Assembly (NCBI GenBank): GCA_019096065.1
Contig: JAGUCH010000009.1
Location: forward strand, 878,001 to 942,000
Length of the DNA stretch: 64,000 bases
From: Paracyclopina nana
Lineage: Eukaryota; Arthropoda; Copepoda; Cyclopoida; Cyclopettidae
Direction of reading: 5' to 3'
Shown piece after piece: positions 44,893 through 56,255 of the stretch. Below the pieces are notes generated by a model. It was not told the DNA's origin. It was given only the letters and a program-made list of their open reading frames with translations, and ran no database searches. The translations under genes and the position numbers were made by a program. Numbering within the stretch: the first letter of the stretch is position 1; each line of letters opens with the position of its first letter.

Positions 44893-46987
44893 CCATGTAC
44901 TTCATGATACTGATGACTGTTACACTACTACTCGAGGTGCCGAGCGCACAGCCACGAGAGTGTGGACCTGAATGACCCGGATGAATGGGACAACATTGGC
45001 ACCACCTACCAATCGGCTGTCAACATCACCGTGCAGGTGTTGCAAACTGCAACGACCAAACCTGTTGCCGCCCACCGTTGCCATGTGACCCTGACCCGCA
45101 AAGTAACCCGATGTGGATTCGACAGCGTTAGCTATGGGACACAGATCGTTGCCTACCATCAGCCTTATACCGTGTCGCCCCAGGCTTGCCGCAAAGCCGT
45201 GGAACGAGGATACCTGATTGTTGAAGGCCAACGGGTGAATGTGACGCTCAACGTGCCCGCCAACTTGGCTTATTTCTCCCGAGGAGGCCTTGATGGAGAC
45301 CATGTCGTTCAGTCACAACGGGGTCATGTACCACCGCTCCTACAAGCAGACCCGGATTGACGCCCTCGTCACTGCTGTTTATGGGAAGTTGCACACCAGC
45401 TCAGGTCGGGTGGTGTTTGACAATCACATCGTGGCCAACTACTGAGACAAGATCATCCACGACACCCTCAAAGGCACCATGGTATGGGAAGCCCGGGACA
45501 CCACCTGCATGGAAGAGACCTCTGAGGTCTACCAAGGGCCTGCTTCACTGTATCCGCACCAGAACTCCACCATGCTAGGCCAAGTCGGGGATCTGCTCCT
45601 GATCGCCCGCGAGGAAGAATCCAGGTACGCAGGATTCATCCTCAAGGGAGTCCAGTCGACCTGCCAGAGGCGGGTTTTCCGAACTCAGCTGAGGGACTTT
45701 GCCGTCGTCCTACTTCGCATCCACCCACCTAACTGAGGAAGTCCACCCCACGCACGTGCAGACCCAACTGGCTTTTCTGCACACCGAGCACGCCTTGCAT
45801 CTCGACGACCGCTTCAAGTTCTTGCAGGACCTCATTTGCAAGAACGAGCGGAGCATCCTGCATACTAATCTGCAAGACATGGCCAGCGGCGGGTCCTCCT
45901 ATGCCACTCTTGACTCCCATGGGCCCGGCCATTTGGTCGGACACCAGTCCCGGTTGTGGATCCCCTCTCCTTTATACTGGTAGACCGGCCCAGAGTCATA
46001 CCCTGCGACGCCATTACGCCCGTGAAGTGGAGGATCCAGGGACACTGGATGTGTGCTACCCCTAGCATCCACTCTTGCACGCCGCCGTCGCAGTTGGACC
46101 CCACCTCCGACCGACAACATGGGCGTCCCTACGAGATTGGTCGGGGCCTTGGAGGCGGCATCTACTCTGCCCAGCAGCAGGCCGAACATGCCCTCTACCT
46201 GCAGCTGTACCATGCACGCGAGGCTGTAGTCACCACTCTGACCTCTAATGTCCTGAGGAACAGCTTCGCACGCGGCTCAGGGGCCACGACTCTCTGGTCC
46301 GAAGACGACATTGACATGATGGTCGACCAGGTGGGCAACGCCCTAATCCCCTTCTTCTCGACCGTCGGAAAATACTGGAGCTACATGACTGGAGGCTTGG
46401 TAGTCCTGGGCCTCATCAAAATCATCCTGGGTTCTATCATCTGCATGATTATCATGTATCGCCGCTGAGGGCTCGGGTGGTGGTTGCTGTATGGCCTGTG
46501 GCACACAGCATTCATGGCTGTCGAGCTCCCTTGGCACATGGTAGCCAATCTGGGTAACGATGGACCCTTGTTCCCCGGCGACGACGACGAGGATGACGAC
46601 CACCCAGACTTCCGGCGCCGACCCCGCTGGAAGCGGGACCCCCGAGAGCGAGTCACCACCGAGCTCAGCGACTTTACGGTGCAAGATGGTTCGGAACCCT
46701 TAGAGGAGGACCATCTGGACACCCCAGCAGAGCCGACGTCTCCCCTCAAGGCTCTCCGCCGGTGGGCCCAACCCAATAAGGAGACCCAGGCATATCGGGA
46801 CCTCCAGGCCCAGATCCACACTATCCACCAGCAATACACGGATCTATACAGGGTCCTGCAGCAGGCACTTCCCCAGGTATGGGCAACTGACGTTAATGGG
46901 ACCCAGCCCAGTGCCCCCACACTGGAGGGTCCCCAGCGAGGCTCCCTGCTGGACCTGACTCAGCCTGTCACTGCGAGGACACAGTAA
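44893..46987 (+). pseudogene. Envelope glycoprotein gene of element 1, broken
   Basis: Signal-peptide-like start (MYFMILMTVTLLLEVPSAQP), then the frame fails after a ~100-bp deletion near 44952. Pieces in different frames: 44962-45360 (NITVQVLQTATTKP, CGFDSVSYGTQ), 45300-45736, 45699-45983, 45956-46468 with RVIPCDAITPVKW, GLGGGIYSAQQQAEHALYLQ and a membrane segment (GGLVVLGLIKIILGSIICMIIMYRR), then TGA at 46466-46468 and a same-frame tail to 46987 with an acidic region and coiled-coil-like end. The Cys pattern and late helical region with GxGxY suggest a mononegavirus/chuvirus-like (class III) glycoprotein rather than an F-type Env; this is inference. Several frameshifts and stops make it inactive. 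Confidence 0.65.
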
Positions 46988-47005
46988 CCTCTTAGCGTGG
47001 GGTGA

Positions 47006-47250
47006 TGTAGCAGGGAGCGCGTCGGCCTACGGGTCGACCGCTCGCTGCGCGCGCTCACCTCGGGCGCGCGGTAGTACAACGAGTAGTATTGTGTAATCAT
47101 CAGTAAAGGAAATAAATTCACCGCATTGACACGTGTTGTCTGCGGCCCAAGATCGACCTCTGCTAGCCTTCCAGGCCCGTCCCCGCTAGACTTAGTCTAG
47201 ATCCGAGTAGTGGCTTGATAAGTCACAGTTGTATATCTCGACCTACTACG
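47006..47250 (+). repeat. 3' LTR of Gypsy-like element 1
   Basis: 245 bp matching the 5' LTR, but ending ...CTACTACG instead of ...CTACTACA. A purine-rich tract (GCGTGGGGTGA) precedes it. Followed by the CCTA duplication at 47251-47254. Confidence 0.9.
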
Positions 47251-47254
47251 CCTA

Positions 47255-47385
47255 GCTTGGAACACGGTCTGAGTCAGGTAGAAAATGGAACATCTGAGGT
47301 GGTTTCTAAACTTGGTAAAGAGCAACTCAACATCCTCCATATTACAAACTCTAATCATGAAAAAACAAGCAATCAGACAGGCCAA
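47255..47385 (-). pseudogene. Viral-type packaging ATPase, middle part
   Basis: The - strand reads ELLFTKFRNHLRCSIFYLTQTVFQA and ends exactly at the CCTA duplication. The pattern L-F-T-K-x-x-x-H-x-x-x-S-I-x-Y-L-T-Q-x-x-F immediately precedes the S-I-N-A...FKNPRD block in packaging ATPases, and the frame continues into 38584 when the Gypsy-like element is taken out. Before residue M (47385) the match ends in repeat DNA, so the ATP-binding half is absent. Confidence 0.6.
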
Positions 47386-47413
47386 AAATTGAACTCAAAA
47401 TTTATGGGTCCTA

Positions 47414-48639
47414 CTAAAAGGCACACAATGCCCACAATTGGCACACAATGTCCACAACACCCACAAGGCACACAACCGGCACACAATTACTAAAAGGCAC
47501 ACATCGAGTTAAAACAAATAAAAATTAAATGAATCCTAAAAGAAAGATGGCACACATTGGCACACAATAGCACACAACGGAAAAAAAAATGGCACACAAT
47601 GTAAAGTGGTTGCCGGTTTTAGCTTAGCTGTGTGCCAAATATGAAATTTGCTTTTAAACTTATAAAGAATAATAATTTGGCTTTTATTATTAAAAAAATA
47701 AAGACCGCTAAATCCATTGCTGTTAACAACCCCAGCACACAATGGCACACAATGATGGTAGACATTGGCACACAATAGCACGTAATGGCACACAATGATG
47801 GTAGACTTTGGCACACAATAGCACCCAACGGTAAACAATGGCCCACAATGATGGCCCACAATGGCACACAATGGCACACAATTGAAAGTGGTTGCCGGTT
47901 TTTAGCTTAGCTGTGTCCCAAATACTAAATTAGCTTTTAAAATTATAAAGAATTTTTATTATATTAATTATTTATTTATTATTACTTTTATTATTCAACA
48001 GAAAATAAAGATAATTTGGGATAGCTTCCAAAAATGTAAACAGAATAATTTTCTGACTTTGCTTAGCTGAGATAATGGCACTATTCAGGCAATTACAGCT
48101 AAATCCATTGTAATTAACAACCCAAGCACATGATCCAATTAGTTCGCTTTTTTACTCCATGTGTGCCTTTTTGTAATTGTGTGCACAATGGCACATAAAG
48201 GCACAATGTAAAGTGGTTGCCTATTTTTTAGCTTAGCTGGGTGTCAAATATGAAATTAGCTTTTAAAATTATAAGGAATTATTTTTTATTATTTTTACTT
48301 TTATTATTTAACAGAAAATAAAGATAATTAAGGGGATCCTCCAAAAATGTAAACAGAATAATTTTCTGACTTTGCTTTGCTGAGATAATCGCAAAATTTG
48401 GGCAATTGGTTTGCTCATGTTGTAGTTACATTTTTCCGAATAAGGTAAAAAAGATGGCAAAATGAAAAATATTAATATGAATTCCGCATGACAGCAAAAA
48501 ATAAATGATGCATCAGTTTTTTTCGTGACAATTTTTTGGGTTGCCTTGGGAAAGTTTTGGAAACCATAGAGCAAACACAACATTTTTTATTAGAGAGTAA
48601 ATCCTGCATATCTGCAGTTTGACTCCGTAAATCTCAGCA
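47414..48639. repeat. GGCACACAAT repeat field, left part
   Basis: Clusters of GGCACACAATGG-type repeats at 47418-47600 and 47730-47884, alternating with a longer unit (AAAGTGGTTGCC..., TTTAGCTTAGCTG, AAAATAAAGATAAT, TTTTCTGACTTTGC) seen at about 47605, 47885 and 48205, i.e. spaced about 280-320 bp. No gene. The - strand frames with runs of CAIVCHHC are translations of the repeat. Confidence 0.8.
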
Positions 48640-48643
48640 GAAG

Positions 48644-48855
48644 TAGTGGCTCCTGGAACCGCGATACAAAATGGCCTAGTCTCTGCGAATCTCTGAATAT
48701 AACTAGTTGCTTTATTTGAAGGACCAAGCATATTTATAGACTCAAACAGGGAAGTGTTATGATAAAGGCAGCTTAACAGTGGAAGAGTTGCTATGCGGAA
48801 TCGAAGGTTGCAAGAAAGTAGGAAGACGCAATGTGCAAGTCCATTTTGCACATTA
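48644..48855 (-). repeat. 3' LTR of element 2
   Basis: 212 bp; on the - strand it starts TAATGTGCAAAATG and ends GGAGCCACTA. A polypurine tract (CCCTGGGGAGGGA on the - strand, 48856-48868) precedes it. Confidence 0.9.
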
Positions 48856-48868
48856 TCCCTCCCCAGGG

Positions 48869-50703
48869 ATAGGGCCGACAACAATCGGGCTAAGGTTGTA
48901 GCATCCTGCCTTTGAAGTGGTTGCAACTCATGCGGAGGGGCCGTTGCTGTGACATTGATGTTAAAAGGAGCGTTGGGGGTACCCTGACGTCTTCTGGATT
49001 GCCAAAAGTTCCTAAGGGCTCCAATAGCCAGACATCCGCAAGTTAAGAAGGCAACTCCAACAATCGAATAAAGGGCATAGTCTACCCAGGTCCATGATCC
49101 CTTGAGACTAGGGTAAACCGCCTTGATCATCTTTAGAGTGTTCAAATCCATGGGGTGGTACGTCGCGTTGCCAATGCTGGTGATTAATTGATGGATTTGG
49201 CTGTTGTCCGCTTCCAATCTTTGTGCCCAGTGATCAATTTTTCCCGTATAGACTCGTTGAGGTACCGTCGTCGTAAAGTCGGTAATCGGGAAGAGAACAA
49301 AGTTAGTTAAATCGACAAAACATTTATCGGGTACTTGGACTTTGGAGAAGCGGGGTAAAGCCTTGACGTCCACGGATCCGTCCTGGCATGTGACTCTCAA
49401 GTTGTTGTCATTTGCCGTGTACACCTTGTACTTGGATTGGTCTGCCAGTGGTAGTACATAATCCCCGGGATGCTTGGTCACTTCTAATTTACATAAGTTG
49501 AACGCTTTTTCAGTCATTTGCAAATAGGGCCATTAAACAGTTGGGCATGGTTGCCTTTTAAAGAAAAGTGATGGAGGGGCACAAATAGCAATTATGGACA
49601 TGATGACATAATGTTACATCTAGATTGCTTAATACAAAATAATTCATGCTTTTGGGGTTAAAGGCTAGAACATCGTTTTCAGGCTTAATTTGGTAAAACT
49701 GCATTACGCCATTTGCATCAGGGAGTTGAAAAGGGAAGCTAGAATACTTCCACAAATCTAACAACATTTCAGAATTTGTAACTGGGACATGAGTCATAAT
49801 TATAAATCCATATTCAGTGAATAATATACTAGATTCAAGCTGGAACAATTGTTGGGGGTCATCTATCAGAACATTTAAGTTGTGAGTTGCAGCCATTGCA
49901 TGAGCATTTGCTAAAGCTTCAGCAGCCTCTTCATACGATAACAAGCCAAATGAAAGTCTGTGGGCTGCAGCTTGTTGTACTGCTGACACATAAACATCAA
50001 TTTTCTGGTTAAGGGAGGAAATAACATGCTGAGTATATATTGCCAAAATGCTCGCTTCAATTGCTAGTGCATTTCTAGAGACCATGGATTCCACTTTGTC
50101 TAATACCTTAGTAATCCGTTTAATGTTGTGACTATTTGTGCGGATATTGTTGTCAAGTCCCTCGATAAGATGGATCATCTTTTGCTGTCTGAATCTCAAA
50201 TCCTCTATACCATTTGCCAATGCTTGTAGTTTTCCATTTTCAAATAATCCAAAAAGTGTGGCTCCTCCAACCATACCAGCAAGGCCTGCTAACAGAATTC
50301 CAATGAATCGTTTCTCTCTGGTGGCTATTGGGTTGGTACCAGTTTTCTTTAAGTAGTAATTGGTCACATCCATGTACTTCGACTCAAGCTGAGTGTACTC
50401 TTCCATAGTTGCACCTGCCAAATGTGTTAGGTCCGCATTGGTTGGGTGTGCTGCGCTTGCTCGCTGTAGTATGGAAGCCAGTCTTTTTGCCCCAAGTATA
50501 TACGTAGCCAAGTCCGTGATATTTACAGGTGTCAATATGTGGGCGTAGTTCAGTGACAAGACAGCTGTTCCCAAATGGTGAAAGCCGTATTGGGCTCCGG
50601 CAGTGTCGTCGGTCACAATGTTATCATCCGTAAGGCACTGCATGTAAAACAGATTTAGTGCACAGTAAAATGTTATGCTCCTGATCCAATTTAGTGGAGA
50701 CAT
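48869..50703 (-). pseudogene. F-type envelope fusion protein gene of element 2
   Basis: The frame starts MSPLNWIRSITFYCALNLFY (signal-like hydrophobic segment) at 50703. A furin-type site REKR followed by a hydrophobic fusion-peptide-like stretch (FIGILLAGLAGMVGGATLFG) is at about 50310-50370, then a long heptad-rich region. This matches the baculovirus F / errantivirus Env layout (family knowledge). The first frame ends at 49558. The C-terminal part is in another frame from about 49530, with a membrane anchor (YALYSIVGVAFLTCGCLAIGAL) near 49020-49085 and a short tail ending about at the polypurine tract. At least one frameshift and a stop near 49560 separate the halves. Confidence 0.85.
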
Positions 50704-50710
50704 CTTGCTG

Positions 50711-53700
50711 TTACTTTTTCTTCTTAGTATAAGGCTTATAGGCAGGGTCTCTTGTTGGTAGTGGTAGGTCTTTAATGTTTATGTTGGCCTTTGCTGCTGC
50801 TCTCCTTGTAACTTGGGTTCCCGTGGAACTGCTGGCAGGCTTAGGATTCTGCTTTTTTGGTTCTGGTTGGTCAGGGTTTGGATATATAGGGGCTGCTAGG
50901 TCTCCTAGTGTGAATTCCTTAAAAGGTGATAGCAAGTCTCTAACTTTGCCGCTTAGAGAGGTTGGCTTTGGCTCCAGAGTTGGGCTAGGTGGGCTTTGTG
51001 GTTCCACCTTGATGGGGGTTTGATCTGTGATAGACTGAGGCTGCTGTTCCTCCGACTCCTTTTTATAAGGGATCGGTAAAGGAGTTGGGTCTTGGGGATT
51101 TAAGATGTGAATGTCATCAGGCAAAACTGTAAAATAACCTGAATTCCCCTCCCCATGTTTGCCGGGACACAGCGGATTTGCAGACTCTGCATTGTCATTT
51201 TTGCAAACTTGGCAACTTGCATTTTTACTTAACTCACTGTTCTTTGTTGTCTCTGGCTCCTTGTGCAATTCTGTTGCCAAGTAAGGCCGCAGTCTGTTCA
51301 CATGCACGAATCGGGTTTTCTTTGTAAGATAATTCTGGATAAGTGCATTCATGTCGTCTCTCATGGCCAAAATTAAATGCGGTCCTGTCCATTCACTAGA
51401 GATTTTTGGGTTGATTTTTCTTAGTTCTGGTTGGTGTAGCCATACTTGCATTCCTTCTGTAAAAACCAAGTTAGACCTATTTTTGTTGTACTGTGCTGAG
51501 TAGTCAATTTTATAGCTTAGATTAGACTCCCTGGCTGCTTTTCTTGCCAACATTAGCCGTCGTTTTATCTCTCATGCATAGTCATCACCATAATAGATTC
51601 GATTTGGCAGATTTGGGTCCATCAAATTTGATCTGGGGTGTACTCCAAACATAAGATAGTAAGGTGAGTACCGAGTAGCTTTAGACACACCACTATTGTA
51701 GGTCAATTGCATGGCTGGTAACATTGCTTCCCATTCCAGTGTATTGGAGTCAATCATTTTCTTGAGAAAAGTGGCAATGTGCTTGTTAATAACTTCCGCT
51801 GCATTGTTACATGCTGGGTGGTACGCCGATGTTTGCCTCTTATCAATTTCTATGTATTCGTATAGGGCCTTGCTCAAGTTTGATGTGAATTCCTTTCCTT
51901 GGTCTGTTACAAATACAAAAAGGGGTCCAAATCTACAGATCCAGCGATTGAACAGTGCGTGGGCCACAGTCTCTGGAGTTTTGTCCGGGAGTGCCACAAA
52001 TTCAGCAAATTTGGTGAATGCATCTGTAATCACTAAAATAAACTTTTTGTTTGCCTCACTTGTACATAGTGGACCCATCAAATCCGCATGAACCCGCTCA
52101 AATGGTCCTCGAGGTTGTTCATGTGGTCGCAAGTGGGCATTGGGTTTGTAGGGCCGGGGTTTATTTTTGTCGCATTTCCAGCATTGGGATATGTAATCCT
52201 CAACATCCTTTTGCATTCTGGGCCAGTAAAATTCTTCTTTTAGTCTTTCCAAGGTTTTGTATATGGCCTTGTGACCCACAGCAGCATGGGCAGACGCCAC
52301 CAAATCAGCATGTGTGATGGCGGGCGCCAATATTACCTTTTTTCCTAGGGGTCCATCTTTGTAAAATAATATTCCATCCAATAGTTCGCAGTGTGATCCA
52401 ATTTTCTCAGCTAATTTTCTTAAATCCGTGGACATTGTCTTCATGTCTTCTTTTTGTAACCATTTGATAATTGCATTGCATAAGCCATCATCTTTTTGCA
52501 GTTCAAACAAATCCATATTGTCTTCTTTTGCCTCATGTGCGTAAACTTCTTCACTTTTGAGGGTTTTGCTCTTTTCCATGAGCTCTGGTACATTTCGGGA
52601 GAAATAATCTGCTGGGTTAGCCTTACCTGGCCAGTGACGTACCACAAAGTCGTATTGACACATTTGATATTGAAGCCTGTTCAGTGTCCTGGTGTGTTGT
52701 TTTCCCAAATTTTCCAGTGGCTTGTGATCCGTGTATAATATAAATTTTGTACCAGTTAGGTAAGTGGAGTAATAATCGATGGCCCAAGTTGCTGCCAGTA
52801 ATTCCAGTAAGTAAGGTGTGTAATTTGCTTCATGCTTTAGCAGGCTTCTTGAAGCATAGCTGATGGCTGTAGGCTTTCCATTTTGGTATTGCATGAGAAA
52901 TGCTCCCAATCCTCCATTGTTTAACCCCATGTTGCCTTGGGCTGCGTCGACAAACAGATGGTAAGGGAGTTTTGGATTAGGATACCCCAGAACTGGTTGG
53001 TCACACAAGGCTTTCACTAATGAGTTGAAAGCTTGAAGAGTTTCAGTAGGTAAGGTTCCTCTTGTCCATTCCGAATTTTTGCAAGTTAGAGCAGTCAATG
53101 GTTTAGCCAATTGGCTGAAATGCGGAATACAGCTGCGGAAGAAATTACACATACCAAGGAAAGCCCTGACGTCCTTCACCTTTTGAGGTGGTTTTGCATT
53201 CTTAATCGCCGCCAGTTTTCTTTTGTTTGGCCCATATCCATCAGGACCAAGCTCAAAACCAAGATACGTACATTTTGGCGTACCAAACTCACATTTTGAG
53301 AGGTTGAGCTTGAGATTTGCTTGGCGTAGTCTTTTGAAACACTCCCTTAGTCCTTGTAGCATGTCTGTATGATCCGTTGCTTTCACCAGGATGTCATCAA
53401 GGTATAGTAGCACTCTAGTTGGTGTAAGTCCATCAAAAATTCTGTTCATCATCTTCTGAAAGCTGAGTGGCATTGAATTGGTAGTGCCCCAAGCATGGCA
53501 CATTAAAAGCTGTCACTGGTCTAGACTCGGGTGCCATTTCCATTTGGTGAAATCCCCACCTAAGGTCTAATTGTGAAAACAATTTAGTACCTGACCTGCC
53601 TATGTCATCGAGGCATTCATTGATGAGAGGAAGACGGTAATTGGAAGGTTTGGTGACTGCGTTGATTTGTCTATAATCCACCACTGGACGATAACCTGTA

Positions 53701-54857
53701 GATCCGTCTCCTAGTTTCTTTGGGACACAAAAAATGGGCGATGAATATTCGCTAGTACTTTTCTCAATTACTCCGACTTTTAACCACTGTTTGACACTGT
53801 CCTGAATAGTTTCCAAATGAGCTTGGGGAATAGGAAATTGCTTCTGATAAACTGGCGAATCATTTAGCAGCTCGATATGGTGCTTGCCAAAGGTACTTCT
53901 TCCCAAGTCGTATTCTGACATGGAGATAACATCAGCATTCTCCAAAAGTAACTTGACATAGGCTTTTCGTTCGTCCTCATTGCAAATATTTTTCAAACAT
54001 TTTGAGTCTTCTATGAGTTGTAAAAGTTTCTTTTCCTCATAGGCTAACGGTGCCACTTTTTGTTGTGGTCTTACCTTTACGCTGGAATCCCCATTTTGTC
54101 CTCCAGGTCTTATACCTAGTGTGCCTGGGATTGCATTCGGTTTTTGCTGTGCCTTTGCACTCCGCAACTCACCGACTTCCATAAGGTTGTCGCAGGAGAA
54201 CACTTCGCCAATTATAGTACCTTTCTTCAATTGTACTGGTTCCAGACCGTAGTTTACCACATTGATCCAAGCTGTTCCATCCTCACCAGGTGTCACTACA
54301 AAGTCATTATTACAGATGGTTTCTGTTGGTATTCGGAGGGCCACTCCCACGTCCTTTTTATAGTAGTGAAGGGGTGCTTTAATCGATGTCATTGACGCAG
54401 ACCTCTGAGGTACATAGAGATCATGCGTGAGGCACACTTGTTGAGGCTCTGAAATGAACACTTTATCAGTCACTGCATCATAAGCCAATTTGCCTTTTTT
54501 GATTAAGTCCATTCCGATGATACCATCCACTTGGAGATTGTCAGCCACATAAAATTTATGTTCAAAGTCCATGTCCTTAAGTTTGAATTGCAGCTTGTGG
54601 ATGCCCTTAATGTGGAGTTTTGATCCAGAAGCACATTTTGCAATCATCGGATGAGTGCACGGAGTTATTCTGGCCTCTGGTAAATGTCGTCTCAGAGCCT
54701 TTGTTCCTAGTAGGCTGATAGTGGCACCTGTGTCATATAATAGATTAATTTTTCTGGTGGGGGATAATGTGAGAGTCACAAAGGGTCGCTTGGATCCACT
54801 CCTTACTTCATATACATTGGTTACCCTTTGTGAGTAGTGGCTTTTAGGGGTTTGCAA
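50711..54857 (-). pseudogene. Gypsy-type pol polyprotein of element 2 (PR-RT-RH-IN)
   Basis: Protease LLYDTGATISLLG (54725), RT with YRPVVDYRQINA, FSQLDLRWGFHQ (53570) and YLDDILV (53400), RNase H LFVDAAQGN and YTDHKPLENL, integrase H-H-C-C (HKAIYKTLERL...CWKCDKNK), D (ADLMGP), D (VTDQGKEF), E (NAAEVIN). A frameshift at about 53430-53500 separates 54857-53433 from 53503-51572, and a TGA at 51572-51574 (after GDDYA) interrupts the same frame that continues to 50711. The end is a GPY/F-like domain (SSEWTGPHLI) and a Pro/Lys-rich tail. Otherwise unusually well preserved. Confidence 0.92.
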
Positions 54858-55941
54858 GCCGCCTACAAGTTTAAATAATAAGATTCCCCTTGATTCTGAT
54901 CATAATCCAAAGCCAAGATTTGCTTTTGCTGAGCTTCTCTGGACCATTTGCTCCCTTGAGCCGGTTGATTCAATCCTTGTTGATTGTCCCTTATCTTTTG
55001 TCTGCACTCAGAGGAGATGTGGTTAGGCTTGTTGCAGTAATAGCAGACAACACTGGTGTTCTGTCGAGTTCCTCCACGGCCTCAACCACGGGCTCCTCCA
55101 CCACGGCCACGAAATCCTCCTCTAGATGACCTCAATCCTTTAATAAGGTTCACCAATTCGTCCATCTTGTCCAATTTCTCATCCTTGTTGTCTTGGCCAG
55201 CCTGGATAGAGTGGATTTCTGGTGGGGAACTTTAGGTTTTACCTTTTTGTCGACAGCTTCGTTGGCCTTCTCTGCACTGATTGCGCTCTGGACCAATTCG
55301 TCAAGGTTCTTGGGGTCTCGTGCGATGACCGCTTGTTTGATGTCGTCCCTCAGTCCTTGGAGAAAAGTGTTCTGGAGTGTCCACTGGTAAACTGCATTTT
55401 CATGGATGTTGTTGATGTTTTGGATAAAACGTCCAACTTCTGTGTTGACCAAGGAGCTGCTGACGATGGGCACTTTTGGCAGGGCGGGCAGGCCGGTTGT
55501 TAGGTTTTTGCTACCTGTAACACACCTGTCATAGAATCTTTTTACCTTCTCATCTGCCTTTTGAGTCAGATCTTGGATGATTGCTGCTCTGTCTGCTAAA
55601 GTAACCTCATAATCAAACCAAGCCAAAAATCTCGATTTCATTCCTTTATTTGAGTTTCCATCGTCATCCCAATTGGTTGCTTCAAAGGGTTGTGGGACTT
55701 GCTCTAATAACCCTTGGTACCATACGCCAGCCGGCCCTTGTAGAGCCATGCCGGCATATTGGGCTGTCAGCTGGGAATCCCAGTTTCCTATTTTCTTACA
55801 GATGTCGATGCGTTGAGTCCACCATCTGGCGCCAAGTTGATCAATTTCAGGGTCACCGTTCCAATTAGGGATGTCAATCCCTTTTATGCTCCTTCTCTCA
55901 ATTGCAGCAGGGGTAGTTGTCGGGGGATCATTCGTGGCCAT
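54858..55941 (-). pseudogene. Gag of element 2 with CCHC zinc knuckle
   Basis: MATNDPPTTTPAAIERR at 55941; helical capsid-like region (WNGDPEIDQLGARWW, YAGMALQGPAGVWYQGLL) to about 55200, then a frame change near 55160-55200, an RGG-type basic region with TGA at 55082-55084, and a zinc knuckle CYYCNKPNHISSEC (CX2CX4HX4C) near 55005-55050, followed by the start of pol. Packs the RNA in the virus-like particle (family knowledge). Confidence 0.88.
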
Positions 55942-56040
55942 TTTGGAACTAGTTATTTAATTTCTGTTTCAAATACTTATGTATATTCCCTCCCGGGGAA
56001 AGTGTGGTGTGGAAGTTCGTGTAAAACCGCTGCCACCAAA

Positions 56041-56251
56041 TAGTGGCTCCTGGAACCGCGATACAAAATGGCCTAGTCTCTGCGAATCTCTGAATATAAC
56101 TAGTTGCTTTATTTGAAGGACCAAGCATATTTATAGACTCAACAGGGAAGTGTAATGATAAAGGCAGCTTAACGGTGGAAGGGTTGCTATGCGGAATCGA
56201 AGGTTGCAAGGAAGTAGGAAGACGCAATGTGCAAGTACATTTTGCACATTA
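56041..56251 (-). repeat. 5' LTR of element 2
   Basis: 211 bp, nearly identical to 48644-48855 (one 1-bp deletion and a few substitutions). On the - strand it is followed by TTTGGTGGCAGCGG (56040 downward), a candidate primer-binding site with TGGTGGCAGCGG. Confidence 0.9.
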
Positions 56252-56255
56252 GAAG

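Larger units (their letters stand above)
38589..47250 (+). mobile_element. Gypsy-like element 1 with envelope, rearranged, 8.66 kb
   Basis: LTRs of 245 bp at both ends are flanked by CCTA at 38585-38588 and 47251-47254. Inside: a leader region, an inverted fragment containing env start and LTR pieces (39340-40013), the C-terminal end of a Ty3/Gypsy integrase (40013-41021), a fold-back element with a nested MITE (41070-44700), and a broken envelope gene (44890-46987). Gag, protease, RT and RNase H are missing. It split the packaging ATPase gene. Confidence 0.85.
48644..56251 (-). mobile_element. Gypsy/errantivirus-like element 2 with F-type envelope, 7.6 kb
   Basis: LTRs at 48644-48855 and 56041-56251, direct repeats, flanked by GAAG at 48640-48643 and 56252-56255. 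Order on the - strand: 5' LTR (right), gag, pol (PR-RT-RH-IN), env, polypurine tract, 3' LTR (left). This is the complete layout of an env-bearing Gypsy element, with a few stops and frameshifts. It inserted in the GGCACACAAT repeat field. Confidence 0.92.
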
